This document shows, piece after piece, positions 21,418 through 30,754 of a stretch of 33,296 bases of DNA. Numbering within the stretch: position 1 is the first letter of the stretch; each line of letters starts with the position of its first letter. The notes below the pieces were generated by a model. It saw only the letters and a list, made by a program, of their open reading frames with translations, had not been told where the DNA came from and ran no database searches. A program made the translations under genes and the position numbers. Origin of the DNA: an uncultured Alphaproteobacteria bacterium. GTDB taxonomy: Bacteria > Pseudomonadota > Alphaproteobacteria > Rhizobiales > Ancalomicrobiaceae. The stretch is taken from positions 1 through 33,296 of the forward strand of contig CALMFH010000142.1 in assembly GCA_937864925.1 (NCBI GenBank), written 5' to 3'.

Positions 21418-22782
21418 ATGGCCAAGGACGGCGAGAAGAACAGCCTGACCGGACGGGTCGTCCGTCACGCCCGGGTCGGCACCCAGGTCGGCACCGCGGC
21501 GATGAAGATCGCCTCCGGCCGAATGTTCGGCGACGGCGACCCGATGCGCGAGGGCAAACTCATCGCCGACGCGCTCGGCGGCCTCAAGGGGCCGTTGATG
21601 AAGGTGGCGCAACTGCTCGCCACCATCCCCGACGCCATCCCCGCCGAATGGGCGGCGGAGCTGCAGCGGCTCCAGGCGCACGCCCCGGCGATGGGCTGGG
21701 CCTTCGTACGGCGGCGGATGACCACCGAACTCGGGGCCGACTGGGCGAAGCGTTATGCGAGCTTCGAGCACGCGCCGGCGCATGCCGCCTCCCTCGGTCA
21801 GGTGCATCGTGCGACGGCGAAAGACGGCCGTGCCCTGGCGGTCAAACTGCAGTACCCCGACATGGCCTCGGCGGTCGAAGCCGATCTCTCCCAACTCGAC
21901 GTGCTGTTCTCGCTGATGCGGCGGTTGCGGCCGCAGATCGACACTTCGGAACTGGCGATCGAAGTCGGTGACCGATTGCGCGAGGAACTCGACTACGAGC
22001 GTGAACGGCGGCACACCTCGGTCTATCGCGAGATTCTCGCCGACGATCCCGGGGTGCGGGTGCCCGAACCGATCGATGCCCTGTCGACCAGACGTCTGCT
22101 GACCATGACCTGGCTGGAGGGCAAGGGGCTGCTCTCCCACAAGACCGCGCCGCAGGAGATTCGCAACCGCCTCTCGGAGGCGATGTTTCGCGCCTGGTGG
22201 CATCCCTTCTGCCGCTTCGGCGTGATCCACGGCGATCCACATCTCGGCAACTATGCGGCCTTCGAGGAGGGCGGTGAGCCGCAGGGCATCAATCTTCTCG
22301 ACTTCGGGTGCATCCGCATCTTCCCGTCGCGCTTCGTCGCGGGTGTGATCGAGCATTATCGCGGCCTTCTGCACGACGACCGCGATCGGGTGGTGGCGGC
22401 CTACGAGGCGTGGGGGTTCAAGAATCTCTCCAACGAGTTGATCGACACGCTCGACATCTGGGCGCGGTTCCTGTTCGGGCCGCTGCTCACCGACCGGACG
22501 CGGCGGATCGCCGAGGGCGTGTCGCCGATCGAATTCGGCCGCAAGGAGGCGCAGCGGGTCGCCGACGCGCTCAAGGCGCTCGGGCCGGTGACGCCACCGC
22601 GCGAATTCCTGTTCATGGACCGCGCCGCCCTCGGCCTCGGCGGGGTGTTCCTGCATCTCGACGCGGAGCTGAACTTCCATCGACTGTTCGAGACGGCGAT
22701 CGGCGACTTCGAGCGTGAAAGGGTCGCAGAGCGGCAAAGTGCCGCGCTCACGAGGGCCGGACTTCGCCCTTCGACTCAATGA
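21418..22782 (+). CDS. ABC1/UbiB (AarF/COQ8-like) protein kinase-like ATPase
   Basis: A 454-residue atypical kinase of the family that supports ubiquinone synthesis in bacteria and mitochondria. The KxGQ-like N-terminal motif reads LKGPLMKVAQLLATIPDAIP. The alanine-rich loop is AHAASLGQVHRA, the ATP lysine is in AVKLQYP, the catalytic loop HGDPHLGN is at residues 271-278 and the metal-binding DFG at 295-297. ELDYERERRH also fits the family. I chose the ATG at 21418 because the earlier in-frame ATG (21334) lies inside the toxin gene and adds 28 unconserved residues. Alphaproteobacteria often carry one COQ8-like copy besides UbiB; there is no ubi gene around, so its exact client is unknown. Confidence 0.9.
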   Translation: MAKDGEKNSLTGRVVRHARVGTQVGTAAMKIASGRMFGDGDPMREGKLIADALGGLKGPLMKVAQLLATIPDAIPAEWAAELQRLQAHAPAMGWAFVRRRMTTELGADWAKRYASFEHAPAHAASLGQVHRATAKDGRALAVKLQYPDMASAVEADLSQLDVLFSLMRRLRPQIDTSELAIEVGDRLREELDYERERRHTSVYREILADDPGVRVPEPIDALSTRRLLTMTWLEGKGLLSHKTAPQEIRNRLSEAMFRAWWHPFCRFGVIHGDPHLGNYAAFEEGGEPQGINLLDFGCIRIFPSRFVAGVIEHYRGLLHDDRDRVVAAYEAWGFKNLSNELIDTLDIWARFLFGPLLTDRTRRIAEGVSPIEFGRKEAQRVADALKALGPVTPPREFLFMDRAALGLGGVFLHLDAELNFHRLFETAIGDFERERVAERQSAALTRAGLRPSTQ

Positions 22783-22909
22783 CAGGTCGGCCGCGGACCG
22801 AGAGAATGCGGCGCAACATGAGACGGAGCATCCGAGCCGGCGTTCTTTCATCGAGAACGGCAGTTCGGCGTTGCGTCCCTCCCGGAGTGACGTCTAAATG
22901 GATTCGTAT

Positions 22910-22927
22910 GGCCCGCGCCGAAGGGCC
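22910..22927 (+). repeat. Short inverted repeat before the cytochrome oxidase subunit gene
   Basis: GGCCC (22910-22914) and GGGCC (22923-22927) can pair around an 8-base loop, with further weak pairing outside. It lies 24 bp before the ATG at 22951. It may shape the leader or end transcription from the kinase gene; weak evidence. Confidence 0.25.
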
Positions 22928-22950
22928 GCACGGACCACCGGAGGGGATGG

Positions 22951-23082
22951 ATGAGCGCCGTCGACAGCAAGGATTTCGAAGAACACCGCAACACCTACGC
23001 GATGTTCCTGGGGCTGACCAAGTGGGGCACGATCGGCATCGCGCTCCTCCTGATCCTCATGCGGATCTTCCTGGTCCACTGA
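22951..23082 (+). CDS. aa3-type cytochrome c oxidase subunit IV (small membrane protein)
   Basis: A 43-residue protein. It begins MSAVDSKDFEEHRNTYAMFLGLTKWG, the pattern of bacterial aa3 oxidase subunit IV: an acidic N terminus with the E-H-x-x-T-Y motif, then one membrane helix (TIGIALLLILMRIFLVH) to the end. GGAGGGG at 22940-22946 precedes the start. This subunit is a non-catalytic single-helix part of the aa3 oxidase; the other oxidase genes are elsewhere. In many Hyphomicrobiales the gene sits just before pntA, as here, supporting the call. The function of that linkage is unknown. Confidence 0.88.
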   Translation: MSAVDSKDFEEHRNTYAMFLGLTKWGTIGIALLLILMRIFLVH

Positions 23083-23625
23083 GGATTTCGGCTCTGCGGC
23101 GCGGACGGCGCCGGCGAGGTCGATGACGAAGAGAACGCTCGTCGCGTCGGCGAGACGAGCGAAGGGGTGGTGCGCGGTGGGCATGGGGGATCGGTATCGG
23201 CAGGCCTTCGTTCGGCTTCGGGCGAACCGCGCGCCGGCCCCGACGGTCGCGTCGGATCGGCGCGACGGTGCCGTCTTCCGCGTCGGCTCGGTCGGGTCGG
23301 CCGGCCGCCGCATCTCACACCGGTTCGATCGGCATTTCGATCGAAGCTCGGTCGCGGAGGCGATCGGGCATTTCTCCACCGGCTTCCCGCCGGGTTTCGT
23401 CTCGCAGAACGAGGGTTTTCGGCGGATGGGCGACGGCCCATGGCTCCGATCACGGCCCCGATCGACGAGGGTCGAGCGCGGTCGGGGCGTGGCCGCCGGT
23501 CTCGACGTAGGCGCGATCGGGGGAGGTGCGATCGGGGGAGGCGCGATCGCGATCGTCGGTGAGGGCGAGCGGTTTCGAACGAGAGGCGAAGTCCGGGATC
23601 GGACACGACAACGGATGGGATCACA
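23083..23625. other. Long non-coding region before pntA, with a 15-bp tandem repeat
   Basis: These 543 bp contain no gene I can support; open frames on both strands lack family features and are arginine/glycine-rich. GCGATCGGGGGAGGT (23513-23527) is followed directly by GCGATCGGGGGAGGC (23528-23542) and a partial third unit, GCGATCGCGATCG. Copies of GATCG/CGATC are abundant throughout. The pntA promoter presumably lies here, but I cannot point to clear hexamers. Confidence 0.55.
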
Positions 23626-25197
23626 ATGACTTCGATCATCGGAATACCCAGAGAGACCTTTCCGGGAGAACGTCGCGTGGCGACGGTTCCAGAGGTCGTG
23701 GAGAAGCTGATCAAGCTCGGTTTCGCGGTGAGCGTGGAGCGCGGCGCCGGTGAGGCCGCCGACATTCCGGACGCTCACTACGAGGCGGTCGGGGCGACGC
23801 TGGTCGACGGCGCCGCGGCGCTCTACGCCGGTGCCGACGTCGTGTTCAAGGTCCGCGCCCCCACGGCGGAGGAAGTGGCGCAGATGAAGGCGGGGACGAC
23901 GCTCGTCTCCTTCATCTGGCCGGCGCAGAATCCGGAGCTGATGGAGCTCCTCAAGGCGCGCGGCGTCACCGTGCTCGCCATGGACTGCCTGCCGCGCCAG
24001 CTGTCGCGCGCCCAGAAGATGGACGCGCTGACCTCGATGGCCGGCATCACCGGCTATCGCGCCGTGATCGAGGCGGCGAACGCCTTCGGCCGCTACTTCG
24101 CCGGCCAGATCACCGCCGCCGGCAAGATCCCGCCGGCCCGGGTGTTCATCGCCGGCGCCGGCGTCGCCGGCCTCGCCGCGATCGGCACGGCCGCCAATCT
24201 CGGCGCGATCGTGCGCGCCAACGACACCCGCGCCGAGGTGGCCGATCAGGTCAAGTCGCTCGGTGGCGAGTTCGTCAAGGTCGACTACGAGGAAGAGGGC
24301 TCGGGCGGCGGCGGCTACGCCAAGGTGATGTCCGAGGGCTTCCAGGCGGCGCAGCGTCAGATGTACGCCACGGAAGTGAAAAACGCCGACATCGTCATCA
24401 CCACCGCGCTCATTCCGGGCAAGCCGGCGCCGAAGCTGATCTCGGCGGAGATGGTCCGGTCGATGAAGCCGGGTTCGGTGATCATCGACCTCGCCGGTGA
24501 GCAGGGTGGCAACTGCGAGCTGACGGTTCCGGGCGAGGCGGTGGTGCGCCACGGCGTCACCATCGTCGGCTACACCGACATGGCGAGCCGGCTCGCCAAG
24601 CAGTCCTCGACGCTCTATGCGACCAACCTGCTCAGGCTCACCGAAGAGCTGTGCAAGGCCAAGGACGGCAACATCCTCGTCGACATGAACGACGATGCGA
24701 TCCGCGGCCTCACCGTGGTCAAGGCCGGTGAGATCACCTGGCCGGCGCCTGCGCTCAAGCTTCCCGCCCCGCCACCGCCCAAGCCCGCCGCGGCGATCGT
24801 CGAGAAGAAGTCCTCCGGCCACGGCCACGGCTCGAGCGAGCCGATGGACATGAAGTCGCTCGCCATCACCTTCGGTGTCGGCGCGGTGCTCCTGGCGCTG
24901 GTCGGCGCCACGGCGCCGGCGGTGTTCCTCGGCCACTTCACGGTGTTCGTGCTGGCCTGCTTCGTCGGCTACATGGTGGTGTGGAACGTGACGCCGTCGC
25001 TGCACACGCCGCTGATGAGCGTCACCAACGCGATCTCGTCGATCATCTGCATCGGCGCGCTGATCCAGATCGCGCCCCCCGGACGTCCGAGCATCCTCAT
25101 CGGCCTGATCGCCTTCGTCGGCATCGCGCTGACGGCGGTCAACATGTTCGGCGGCTTCGCCGTGACCCGGCGCATGCTGGCGATGTTCCGTAAGTGA
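23626..25197 (+). CDS. pntA: NAD(P) transhydrogenase subunit alpha, fused form
   Basis: A 523-residue protein combining the NAD(H)-binding domain I with the first membrane part of domain II, as in E. coli PntA (about 510 residues); many alphaproteobacteria instead split these into PntAA and PntAB. Domain I begins [19 protein letters not shown] and has the Rossmann loop GAGVAG at residues 177-182; [14 protein letters not shown] follows. A proline- and histidine-containing linker (about 380-406: [20 protein letters not shown]) leads to hydrophobic segments from residue 407 on. With PntB it couples hydride transfer from NADH to NADP+ to proton entry, supplying NADPH. It lies 13 bp before pntB. 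Confidence 0.96.
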   Translation: MTSIIGIPRETFPGERRVATVPEVVEKLIKLGFAVSVERGAGEAADIPDAHYEAVGATLVDGAAALYAGADVVFKVRAPTAEEVAQMKAGTTLVSFIWPAQNPELMELLKARGVTVLAMDCLPRQLSRAQKMDALTSMAGITGYRAVIEAANAFGRYFAGQITAAGKIPPARVFIAGAGVAGLAAIGTAANLGAIVRANDTRAEVADQVKSLGGEFVKVDYEEEGSGGGGYAKVMSEGFQAAQRQMYATEVKNADIVITTALIPGKPAPKLISAEMVRSMKPGSVIIDLAGEQGGNCELTVPGEAVVRHGVTIVGYTDMASRLAKQSSTLYATNLLRLTEELCKAKDGNILVDMNDDAIRGLTVVKAGEITWPAPALKLPAPPPPKPAAAIVEKKSSGHGHGSSEPMDMKSLAITFGVGAVLLALVGATAPAVFLGHFTVFVLACFVGYMVVWNVTPSLHTPLMSVTNAISSIICIGALIQIAPPGRPSILIGLIAFVGIALTAVNMFGGFAVTRRMLAMFRK

Positions 25198-25210
25198 GGA
25201 GAAGCGAACG

Positions 25211-26617
25211 ATGTCTCTCGGACTTGTGACCGTCTCCTACATCGGAGCCACCATCCTCTTCATCCTGTCGCTCGGCGGCCTGTCGCATCCGGAATCGGCG
25301 CGACGCGGCAACTGGTTCGGCATCATCGGCATGGGCCTCGCGGTGCTCGCCACGGTGTTCGGGCCCGGCGTCACCAATCTCGGCGTCCTGTTCATCGTCG
25401 TCGCGCTCGGCATCGGCGGGGCGGTCGGCCTCTATGCCGCCAAGACGGTGCAGATGACGCAGATGCCGGAGCTGGTGGCGTTGATGCACAGCCTGGTCGG
25501 CCTCGCCGCCTGCACCATCGGTCTGGCCAGCTTCATCGATCCGAGCGCGCATTTCGCGACGCCGGCGGAAAAGTCGATCCACGAGATCGAGATCTACATC
25601 GGCGTCCTGATCGGTGCGGTGACCTTCTCGGGATCGATCATCGCCTTCGGCAAGTTGTCGGGCAAGATCGGCGGCACGCCGGTGCTGTTGCCGGGGCGTC
25701 ACTGGATCAACCTCGCCGGTCTGATCGCGGTGATCGTCTTCGGCTGGGTCTTCGTCGGAGCCCAGTCCGGGGCCGCGGCCGGCTTCGCGTTGTTCGTGAT
25801 GACGGTGATCGCGCTCGCCTTCGGCGTCCACATGGTCATGGCGATCGGCGGTGCGGACATGCCCGTCGTGGTGTCGATGCTGAACAGCTACTCCGGCTGG
25901 GCGGCGGCGGCGACCGGCTTCATGCTGTCGAACGACCTCTTGATCGTCACCGGCGCGCTGGTCGGCTCGTCGGGCGCGATCCTCTCCTACATCATGTGCC
26001 GGGCGATGAACCGCAACTTCATCTCGGTGATCGCCGGCGGCTTCGGATCCGGCGGCGGCACGGTGGTCGCCGCGGCCGACGGCCAGCCGCAGGGCGAGGT
26101 GAGCCCGATCTCGGCGGAGGAGACGGCGGAGCTCCTGAAGGACTCCAAGGGCGTGATCATCGTTCCGGGCTACGGCATGGCGGTGGCGCAGGCGCAGCAC
26201 ACGGTGAACGAGATCACCGCCAAGCTGCGCGAGAAGGGCGTCGAAGTCCGCTTCGCCATCCATCCGGTGGCGGGGCGCATGCCGGGCCACATGAACGTTC
26301 TCCTGGCCGAAGCCAAGGTGCCCTACGACATCGTCTTCGAGATGGACGAGATCAACGAGGACTTCCCGTCGACCGACGTCGCCATCGTCATCGGCGCCAA
26401 CGACATCGTCAATCCGGCGGCGCAGGACGACCCGGCGAGCCCGATCGCCGGCATGCCGGTGCTCGAGGTGTGGAAAGCCAAGACGACGATCGTCATGAAG
26501 CGGTCGATGGCCTCGGGCTACGCCGGCATCGACAATCCGCTGTTCTACAAGGAGAACAACCGCATGCTCTTCGGCGACGCCAAGAAGATGCTGGAAGAGG
26601 TCTCCAAGAACATCTGA
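25211..26617 (+). CDS. pntB: NAD(P) transhydrogenase subunit beta
   Basis: A 468-residue protein with the rest of the proton-channel domain II (about nine membrane segments, residues 1-270) and the NADP(H)-binding domain III. The latter shows [16 protein letters not shown] (G320 to A324 start the nucleotide loop), [35 protein letters not shown] and [17 protein letters not shown] near the C terminus. Length and order match E. coli PntB. AGGAG just after the pntA stop supplies the ribosome site. A long hairpin 56 bp after the stop probably ends the pntAB transcript. Confidence 0.96.
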   Translation: MSLGLVTVSYIGATILFILSLGGLSHPESARRGNWFGIIGMGLAVLATVFGPGVTNLGVLFIVVALGIGGAVGLYAAKTVQMTQMPELVALMHSLVGLAACTIGLASFIDPSAHFATPAEKSIHEIEIYIGVLIGAVTFSGSIIAFGKLSGKIGGTPVLLPGRHWINLAGLIAVIVFGWVFVGAQSGAAAGFALFVMTVIALAFGVHMVMAIGGADMPVVVSMLNSYSGWAAAATGFMLSNDLLIVTGALVGSSGAILSYIMCRAMNRNFISVIAGGFGSGGGTVVAAADGQPQGEVSPISAEETAELLKDSKGVIIVPGYGMAVAQAQHTVNEITAKLREKGVEVRFAIHPVAGRMPGHMNVLLAEAKVPYDIVFEMDEINEDFPSTDVAIVIGANDIVNPAAQDDPASPIAGMPVLEVWKAKTTIVMKRSMASGYAGIDNPLFYKENNRMLFGDAKKMLEEVSKNI

Positions 26618-26672
26618 TGGCGCGGCGAGCAGGTGGTCTCGGCCGTCTGCTTCTCGCCGGAGACGAAAAGAC

Positions 26673-26705
26673 GAGAGCCCCGTGATCGGTCGATCCGGGG
26701 CTCTC
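26673..26705. terminator. Long hairpin between pntB and the convergent lipoprotein gene
   Basis: GAGAGCCCCG (26673-26682) and CGGGGCTCTC (26696-26705) pair perfectly. Inside, GATCG (26684-26688) pairs with CGATC (26691-26695), leaving one bulged T and a two-base tip, so up to 15 bp are paired. TTCGT follows on the plus strand and GACGAAAAG precedes it, giving T-rich tails in both directions. It lies between two convergent genes, so bidirectional termination is likely. Confidence 0.8.
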
Positions 26706-26754
26706 TTCGTATCGATGGAACGGGCGACGCCGGCGGCGTCGCCCGAGAGACGGC

Positions 26755-27024
26755 TCACGGGCAGGCGATGCGATAGCGCCGGCCGTAGTCGTCCCGGGCC
26801 CAGCAGTTGCGCGGCGTGGTGGCGGCGCCGACCACGGCGCCTGTGCCGGCACCGATGAGGGCGCCGGTCGCCACGGCACGGCCGCCACCGCCGGTCGCGG
26901 CGCCGATCAGCGCGCCGGCGCCGGCGCCGAGGGCGGCACCGCCGAGAGTGCGGTCGGTCTGGGAATTGGTGTTGCAGCCGGCGAGCGCGACGGCGGCGAC
27001 GGCGAGAACGAGAAACTTCTTCAT
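26755..27024 (-). CDS. Small glycine-zipper lipoprotein
   Basis: An 89-residue protein. The N terminus MKKFLVLAVAAVALAGC is a classic lipoprotein signal with the lipobox LAGC (C17). The middle is a glycine zipper, two blocks of small-residue repeats (GGAALGAGAGALIGAATGG and AVATGALIGAGTGAVVGAA), each able to span a membrane. The C-terminal tail (NCWARDDYGRRYRIACP) has two cysteines that could form a disulfide. Such proteins are usually in the outer membrane; none of the recognised names (for example SlyB- or OsmB-like) fits well enough to use. The frame is open further upstream, but the lipobox fixes the start. Confidence 0.85.
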   Translation of the reverse strand: MKKFLVLAVAAVALAGCNTNSQTDRTLGGAALGAGAGALIGAATGGGGRAVATGALIGAGTGAVVGAATTPRNCWARDDYGRRYRIACP

Positions 27025-27348
27025 GAGAGCCCCTCTCGATGAGTGGAACCATGGCGGGCCGACTATGGCCCGGCGCGGTCGGAAACGTCGGAGCGATCCC
27101 GGGGGATCACCCGCGTGAGGCGGAGATTCGATCCGACGGAGGTCCGAGAATAGGCACAATCATGGCAACGACAAGAACGGCCGCGCGCTCGGCGGCCCGT
27201 CGGGTCGGGAAAGCGGAAATCGGGTGAACGCTTCGCCAGCGACGATCCGCGAGGCGCGAGGTGAACGGAAACGCTTCGTCGACCAAGACGCGATCGTCGC
27301 CCCGGCGCGCTGCGGGTCGAGGGGGCGGGATCGCCGATGTCGGTGCGA
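27025..27348. other. Non-coding gap between two lipoprotein genes
   Basis: This 324-bp gap lies on the 5' side of the small lipoprotein gene and the 3' side of the TPR lipoprotein gene, both on the minus strand. I see no gene in it. It contains the minus-strand promoter candidate at 27147-27174; otherwise nothing recognisable. Confidence 0.55.
27147..27174 (-). promoter_or_regulatory. Candidate sigma-70-type promoter for the small lipoprotein gene
   Basis: On the minus strand TTGTCG (27174-27169) and TATTCT (27152-27147) are separated by 16 bp, four matches each to the consensus hexamers. It lies about 120 bp before the ATG at 27024, so a leader of roughly 115 bases would result. An A/T-rich stretch in a GC-rich gap supports it. 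Confidence 0.45.
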
Positions 27349-28239
27349 TCAGCGGCTGCCGGAGAGGCGGCGGACGCAGTCCTGACCGAGCTTCGAGGTC
27401 GGTACGATGGCGGCGCCGCGCTGACAGGAGGCGAGCGCGTCCTTGCGCTCGCCGAGCTGCTCCTCGACGATGCCGCGGTTGATCCAGGCCTCGCCGAAAT
27501 AGAGATCGTTGTTGAGGGCGCCGTTGAAATCGTCGAGAGCACCGCGCAGGTCGCCGTTCTCCACCTTGAGCATACCGCGGGCGTTGAAGGGCTCGGGGGC
27601 GGAGGCGTCGCGCTCGATGGCGGCGGAGTAGTCGGCGAGTGCGCCGGCCTTGTCGCCCTGGCTCTGGCGGGTGAGCGCGCGGTCGTGATAAGCGCCGGGA
27701 TTGCGCGGATTGAGGCGGATGGCCTCGGAGAAGTCGGCGAGCGCGAGATCGAACCGGCCGAGCTGACGCTGTGCCGAACCGCGGCCGAGATAGGCGGCGT
27801 CGTAGTCGGACTTGAGAGCGACGGCGCGCGAATAGGCATCGACCGCCAGATCGAGGCGGCCCATGCGGCGATAGGCCAGACCCTTGTTGGCCCAGGCCTG
27901 ATGGAAGGCGGGCTCGAGTTTCAGCGCCTGATCGAAGTCGGCGAGCGCCGACTTGTAGTCGCCGCCACGGGCGAAGGCGGTGCCGCGGATGTTGTAGGCG
28001 TTGGCGTCGTTCGGGTTGGCGCGGATCACCTCGGTGAGCGAGGCGATGTTGGCCTGCGAACCGGCGCCGGCATCGGCAGACGACGGACCCGGGCCGGTGC
28101 TCCCGCCGCCGCCGCCGTAACCGCCGTTCACCTGTCCGCAGCCGGCGAGGCCGCCGACCATCGCGATCGCCACGAGGACGGCGAGACCGCGGGCGCGCGA
28201 AGCGAAGGGACGGCGAAGGTCGAGGGCGACGAGCGACAT
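27349..28239 (-). CDS. Tetratricopeptide-repeat lipoprotein
   Basis: A 296-residue protein. The signal region RGLAVLVAIAMVGGLAGC has a lipobox (LAGC, C34), preceded by a longer than usual basic N region. A glycine/serine-rich linker (GGYGGGGGSTGPGPSS) follows. From about residue 60 come five or six TPR units, each with the A-x-x-x-x-G/A-x-A/F pattern: NDANAYNIRGTAFARGGDYK, AFHQAWANKGLAYRRMGRLD, DYDAAYLGRGSAQRQLGRFD, NPGAYHDRALTRQSQGDKAG and later ones. TPR lipoproteins of this build scaffold envelope protein complexes. AGGAG at 28248-28252 (minus strand) is well placed before the start at 28239. Partner unknown; the name NlpI would be a guess. Confidence 0.88.
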   Translation of the reverse strand: MSLVALDLRRPFASRARGLAVLVAIAMVGGLAGCGQVNGGYGGGGGSTGPGPSSADAGAGSQANIASLTEVIRANPNDANAYNIRGTAFARGGDYKSALADFDQALKLEPAFHQAWANKGLAYRRMGRLDLAVDAYSRAVALKSDYDAAYLGRGSAQRQLGRFDLALADFSEAIRLNPRNPGAYHDRALTRQSQGDKAGALADYSAAIERDASAPEPFNARGMLKVENGDLRGALDDFNGALNNDLYFGEAWINRGIVEEQLGERKDALASCQRGAAIVPTSKLGQDCVRRLSGSR

Positions 28240-28398
28240 GAGTGCGGCTCCTGCGCGATCACGCGGCGTGGATACCCGGGGTCGACGTTCGCGGTCGTGG
28301 GCGGAGACGCGCACGGCCGCGAAAAGCGAAGAACCGTCACGCACCCGCCGGCGCGTCACGGTTCCATCGTCTCACGTCTTGCGATGCGTGACGAGCGA

Positions 28399-28629
28399 TC
28401 AACGCTTGGCGGCGGGCTTGCCGGGCAGCAGGCCCTCGCGCTGCGCCCGCTTGCGGGCGAGCTTGCGGGCGCGGCGCACGGCCTCGGCCTTCTCGCGCGC
28501 CTTCTTCTCCGAGGGCTTCTCGTAGTGACCGCGGAGCTTCATCTCGCGGAAGATACCCTCGCGCTGCATCTTCTTCTTCAGCGCCTTGAGAGCCTGGTCG
28601 ACGTTGTTGTCGCGAACGAGAACCTGCAC
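28399..28629 (-). CDS. rpsU: 30S ribosomal protein S21, GTG start
   Basis: A 76-residue protein of the small ribosomal subunit, needed in other bacteria for efficient initiation. It reads (M)[39 protein letters not shown], then a basic tail ([16 protein letters not shown]), as in other alphaproteobacterial S21 proteins. The start is a GTG at 28629, since the conserved N terminus begins exactly there; the open frame continues 59 codons further upstream as unconserved shadow. It lies 159 bp from the TPR lipoprotein gene and 204 bp from purK, so it likely has its own promoter, which I could not define. Confidence 0.95.
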   Translation of the reverse strand: MQVLVRDNNVDQALKALKKKMQREGIFREMKLRGHYEKPSEKKAREKAEAVRRARKLARKRAQREGLLPGKPAAKR

Positions 28630-28833
28630 GCGTTCGATCCCATCTTTGAAGTGTCTTTGTATCGTGAGGAGCCCTTCTCCCCGACGACGGCGACCCGGAC
28701 GAACCGGCGAACGACCGCGATCGAGGGAAAAACGCTCCCGAGCGGCACGTCCGTGCCACTCACGAAGTGGCGGTTCCGTAGCAGAATCGAAGCGGCCTGT
28801 CCACACTCGGCGCGCGGTTTTCCGGCACCACCG

Positions 28834-29934
28834 TCACACGGTCCGCAGGCTGCGCGGACGGATGCGGTTGATGTGGCCCATCTTGCGGCCCTGCCGGATC
28901 TCGGTCTTGCCGTAGAGGTGGAGCGAGGCGCCGGATTCGGCGAGGAAACGGGTGGGGTCACGCGCTTCGTCGCCGATCAGGTTCTCCATCTCGACGTCGG
29001 AATGGCGGGTGGGATCGGCGAGCGGCAGGCCGGCGACGGCGCGCATGTGGGCCTCGAACTGGGAAACGAGGCAGGCACTCTCGGTCCAGTGGCCGGAATT
29101 GTGGACGCGCGGGGCGATCTCGTTGGCGATCAGCCGTTCACCCTCGGCGGTCTCGACGAGGAAGAGTTCGACGGCGACGACGCCGACGTGATCGAGGGCG
29201 GCGGCGACCGCCTCGCCGATGGCGCGGGCCTTCGCCTCCGTTCCGGCGGCGAGGCCGGCGGGGACGCGCGAGAATTTCAGGATGTGCTGGCGGTGCTCGT
29301 TCTCGGGTACGTCGAAGGTGACGAGAGCGCCGTCGAGGCCGCGGGCGGTCAGCACCGAGATCTCGCGCGAGAAGGGCACCCAGCCCTCGAGAATCGCCGG
29401 CGCCCCCTTCATCGCCGCGAAGGCGGCGGGGACGTCGTCGGGATTGGAGATCTTCGCCTGACCCTTGCCGTCGTACCCGAAGCGGCGGGTCTTCAGCACC
29501 GCCGGGAACCCGACCTCGGCGAGACCGGCCTCGAGATCGGCAGACGTGTCGACGGCGCGGAAGGGGGCGGTCGGGATGCCGAGGCCGGCGAGGAAGGTCT
29601 TCTCGACGAGCCGATCCTGCGCCACCTCGAGCGAGCGCGGTCCGGGGCGGACGGGGAGGCGCGCGGCGAGGAAAGCGGCGGTCGACGCCGGCACGTTCTC
29701 GAATTCGTAGGTGACGACATCGACGCGGGCGGCGAGATCGGCGAGGGCGTCCTCGTCCTCGTAAGGTGCGACGATGTGGTCGGCGGCGACCTCGAAGGCG
29801 GGGCTGTCGGCGTCCGGGCACAGCACCACCGAGCGCAGGCCGAGGCGGGCTCCGGCGAGCGCCAACATGCGGCCGAGCTGACCGCCGCCGAGGATGCCGA
29901 CGGTGCGGACGGGGCGGGCGGCGGGTTCGGTCAT
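28834..29934 (-). CDS. purK: 5-(carboxyamino)imidazole ribonucleotide synthase
   Basis: A 366-residue ATP-grasp enzyme that carboxylates aminoimidazole ribonucleotide with bicarbonate and ATP in purine synthesis. The N-terminal motif GILGGGQLGRMLALAG binds the substrate phosphate; DVVTYEFENVP (about residues 72-82) and PAVLKTRRFGYDGKGQ (ATP-binding strand and loop) are diagnostic, followed by VELFLVETAEGERLIANEIAPRVHNSGHWT near residue 250. It lies 19 bp downstream of purE on the same strand and works on PurE's substrate, so the two form an operon. Length and motifs are complete. Confidence 0.97.
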   Translation of the reverse strand: MTEPAARPVRTVGILGGGQLGRMLALAGARLGLRSVVLCPDADSPAFEVAADHIVAPYEDEDALADLAARVDVVTYEFENVPASTAAFLAARLPVRPGPRSLEVAQDRLVEKTFLAGLGIPTAPFRAVDTSADLEAGLAEVGFPAVLKTRRFGYDGKGQAKISNPDDVPAAFAAMKGAPAILEGWVPFSREISVLTARGLDGALVTFDVPENEHRQHILKFSRVPAGLAAGTEAKARAIGEAVAAALDHVGVVAVELFLVETAEGERLIANEIAPRVHNSGHWTESACLVSQFEAHMRAVAGLPLADPTRHSDVEMENLIGDEARDPTRFLAESGASLHLYGKTEIRQGRKMGHINRIRPRSLRTV

Positions 29935-29953
29935 CGGAAGCCTCGGACGTGCC

Positions 29954-30451
29954 TCAGGGGGTGTCGACCGGTCGGGCGGCGACCGCCTCGGTCTGGCGGC
30001 GGCGCCAGGCCTCGAGCCGGTCGGCGAGGGCCGGATCGTTCAGCGAGAGCACCGCGGCGGCGAGGAGCGCCGCGTTGACGGCGCCGGCCCGGCCGATGGC
30101 GAGCGTTCCGACCGGGATGCCGGCCGGCATCTGGACGATGGAGAGAAGACTGTCCTCGCCGGACAGAGCCTTGCTCTCGACCGGCACGCCGAAGACCGGC
30201 AGGGTGGTCAGCGAGGCGGTCATGCCGGGCAGATGGGCGGCACCGCCGGCACCGGCGACGATCACCTTGTACCCTGCCGCCCGGGCGCCGCGGGCGAAGT
30301 CGAACATGCGTTCCGGCGTGCGGTGGGCGGAGACGATGCGGTCGTCGTGGCGGATGCCGAGGGCGTCGAGTGTCTCGGCGGCGTGGCGCATGGTCTCCCA
30401 GTCGGACTGGCTGCCCATGATGACGGCGACCGGTGGGGTGGATGCGACCAT
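29954..30451 (-). CDS. purE: 5-(carboxyamino)imidazole ribonucleotide mutase
   Basis: A 165-residue class I PurE, which moves the carboxyl group of PurK's product to carbon 4 in purine synthesis. Signature stretches are [14 protein letters not shown] (residues about 8-21), [29 protein letters not shown] and [35 protein letters not shown] chose the ATG at 30451, with GAGGG upstream, over one at 30490 that adds 13 unconserved residues. It is followed directly by purK. A DUF465 gene lies 96 bp upstream on the same strand. Confidence 0.97.
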   Translation of the reverse strand: MVASTPPVAVIMGSQSDWETMRHAAETLDALGIRHDDRIVSAHRTPERMFDFARGARAAGYKVIVAGAGGAAHLPGMTASLTTLPVFGVPVESKALSGEDSLLSIVQMPAGIPVGTLAIGRAGAVNAALLAAAVLSLNDPALADRLEAWRRRQTEAVAARPVDTP

Positions 30452-30547
30452 CTGGCCCTCTCGAGGGTTGCGCGGAGAAGCGCGCGACATAGCCGATCAC
30501 CTCTCCCGACGCAAGGCGACGATCGGATCTCGGCCGTCGCGCGGGCC

Positions 30548-30754
30548 TCAGGCGATGATGTCGGGGACGAGCCGGTCCTCGAGGTGGCCGATGCGATCCT
30601 TGATCGCCAGCTTCTTCTTCTTCAGCCGCTGCAGGGTGAGATGGTCGCCGCGACCCGTATCGGCGAGCGCACCGATGGCGAAATCGAGATCGCGATGCTC
30701 CTGGCGCAGGCGGGCCAGCTCGGTGCGGATGTCTTTCTCTTCTTCTTCCGTCAT
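30548..30754 (-). CDS. DUF465 (YdcH-like) small helical protein
   Basis: A 68-residue, strongly charged, coiled-coil-like protein. It starts with an acidic run (MTEEEEKDIRTELARLRQEH), continues LDFAIGALADTGRGDHLTLQRL, and ends in the family's hallmark KKKKLAIKDRIGHLEDRL, a lysine-rich segment before a final amphipathic helix. DUF465 proteins are common next to purE in Hyphomicrobiales; their function is unknown. A second member begins about 300 bp away on the other strand. Only a weak ribosome site is visible before the ATG. Confidence 0.85.
   Translation of the reverse strand: MTEEEEKDIRTELARLRQEHRDLDFAIGALADTGRGDHLTLQRLKKKKLAIKDRIGHLEDRLVPDIIA

Noticed and set aside
20335-22851. Open frame of 838 codons on the minus strand
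   Set aside because: It is antisense to the end of the OpgG/D gene, both toxin-antitoxin genes and the kinase gene, and crosses the twin operators. No recognisable domain.
23325-23365. GGTTCGATC resembling a tRNA T-arm
   Set aside because: No acceptor stem, anticodon arm or CCA-side complement can be folded around it; GATCG words are simply frequent here. No tRNA was found elsewhere.
23083-23625. Candidate coding sequences before pntA on either strand
   Set aside because: Frames start at poor sites and read as arginine/glycine-rich low-complexity sequence; none extends a known family.
22894-25005. Open frame of 703 codons on the minus strand
   Set aside because: It is antisense to the oxidase subunit gene and most of pntA, rich in H, R, D and G, with no family features.
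27337-30078. Open frame of 913 codons on the plus strand
   Set aside because: It runs antisense to the TPR lipoprotein, rpsU and purK genes, all with clear family matches. In such GC-rich DNA stop codons are rare in the frame complementary to real genes; its composition (G, E, A, V, R-rich repeats) is typical of a shadow.
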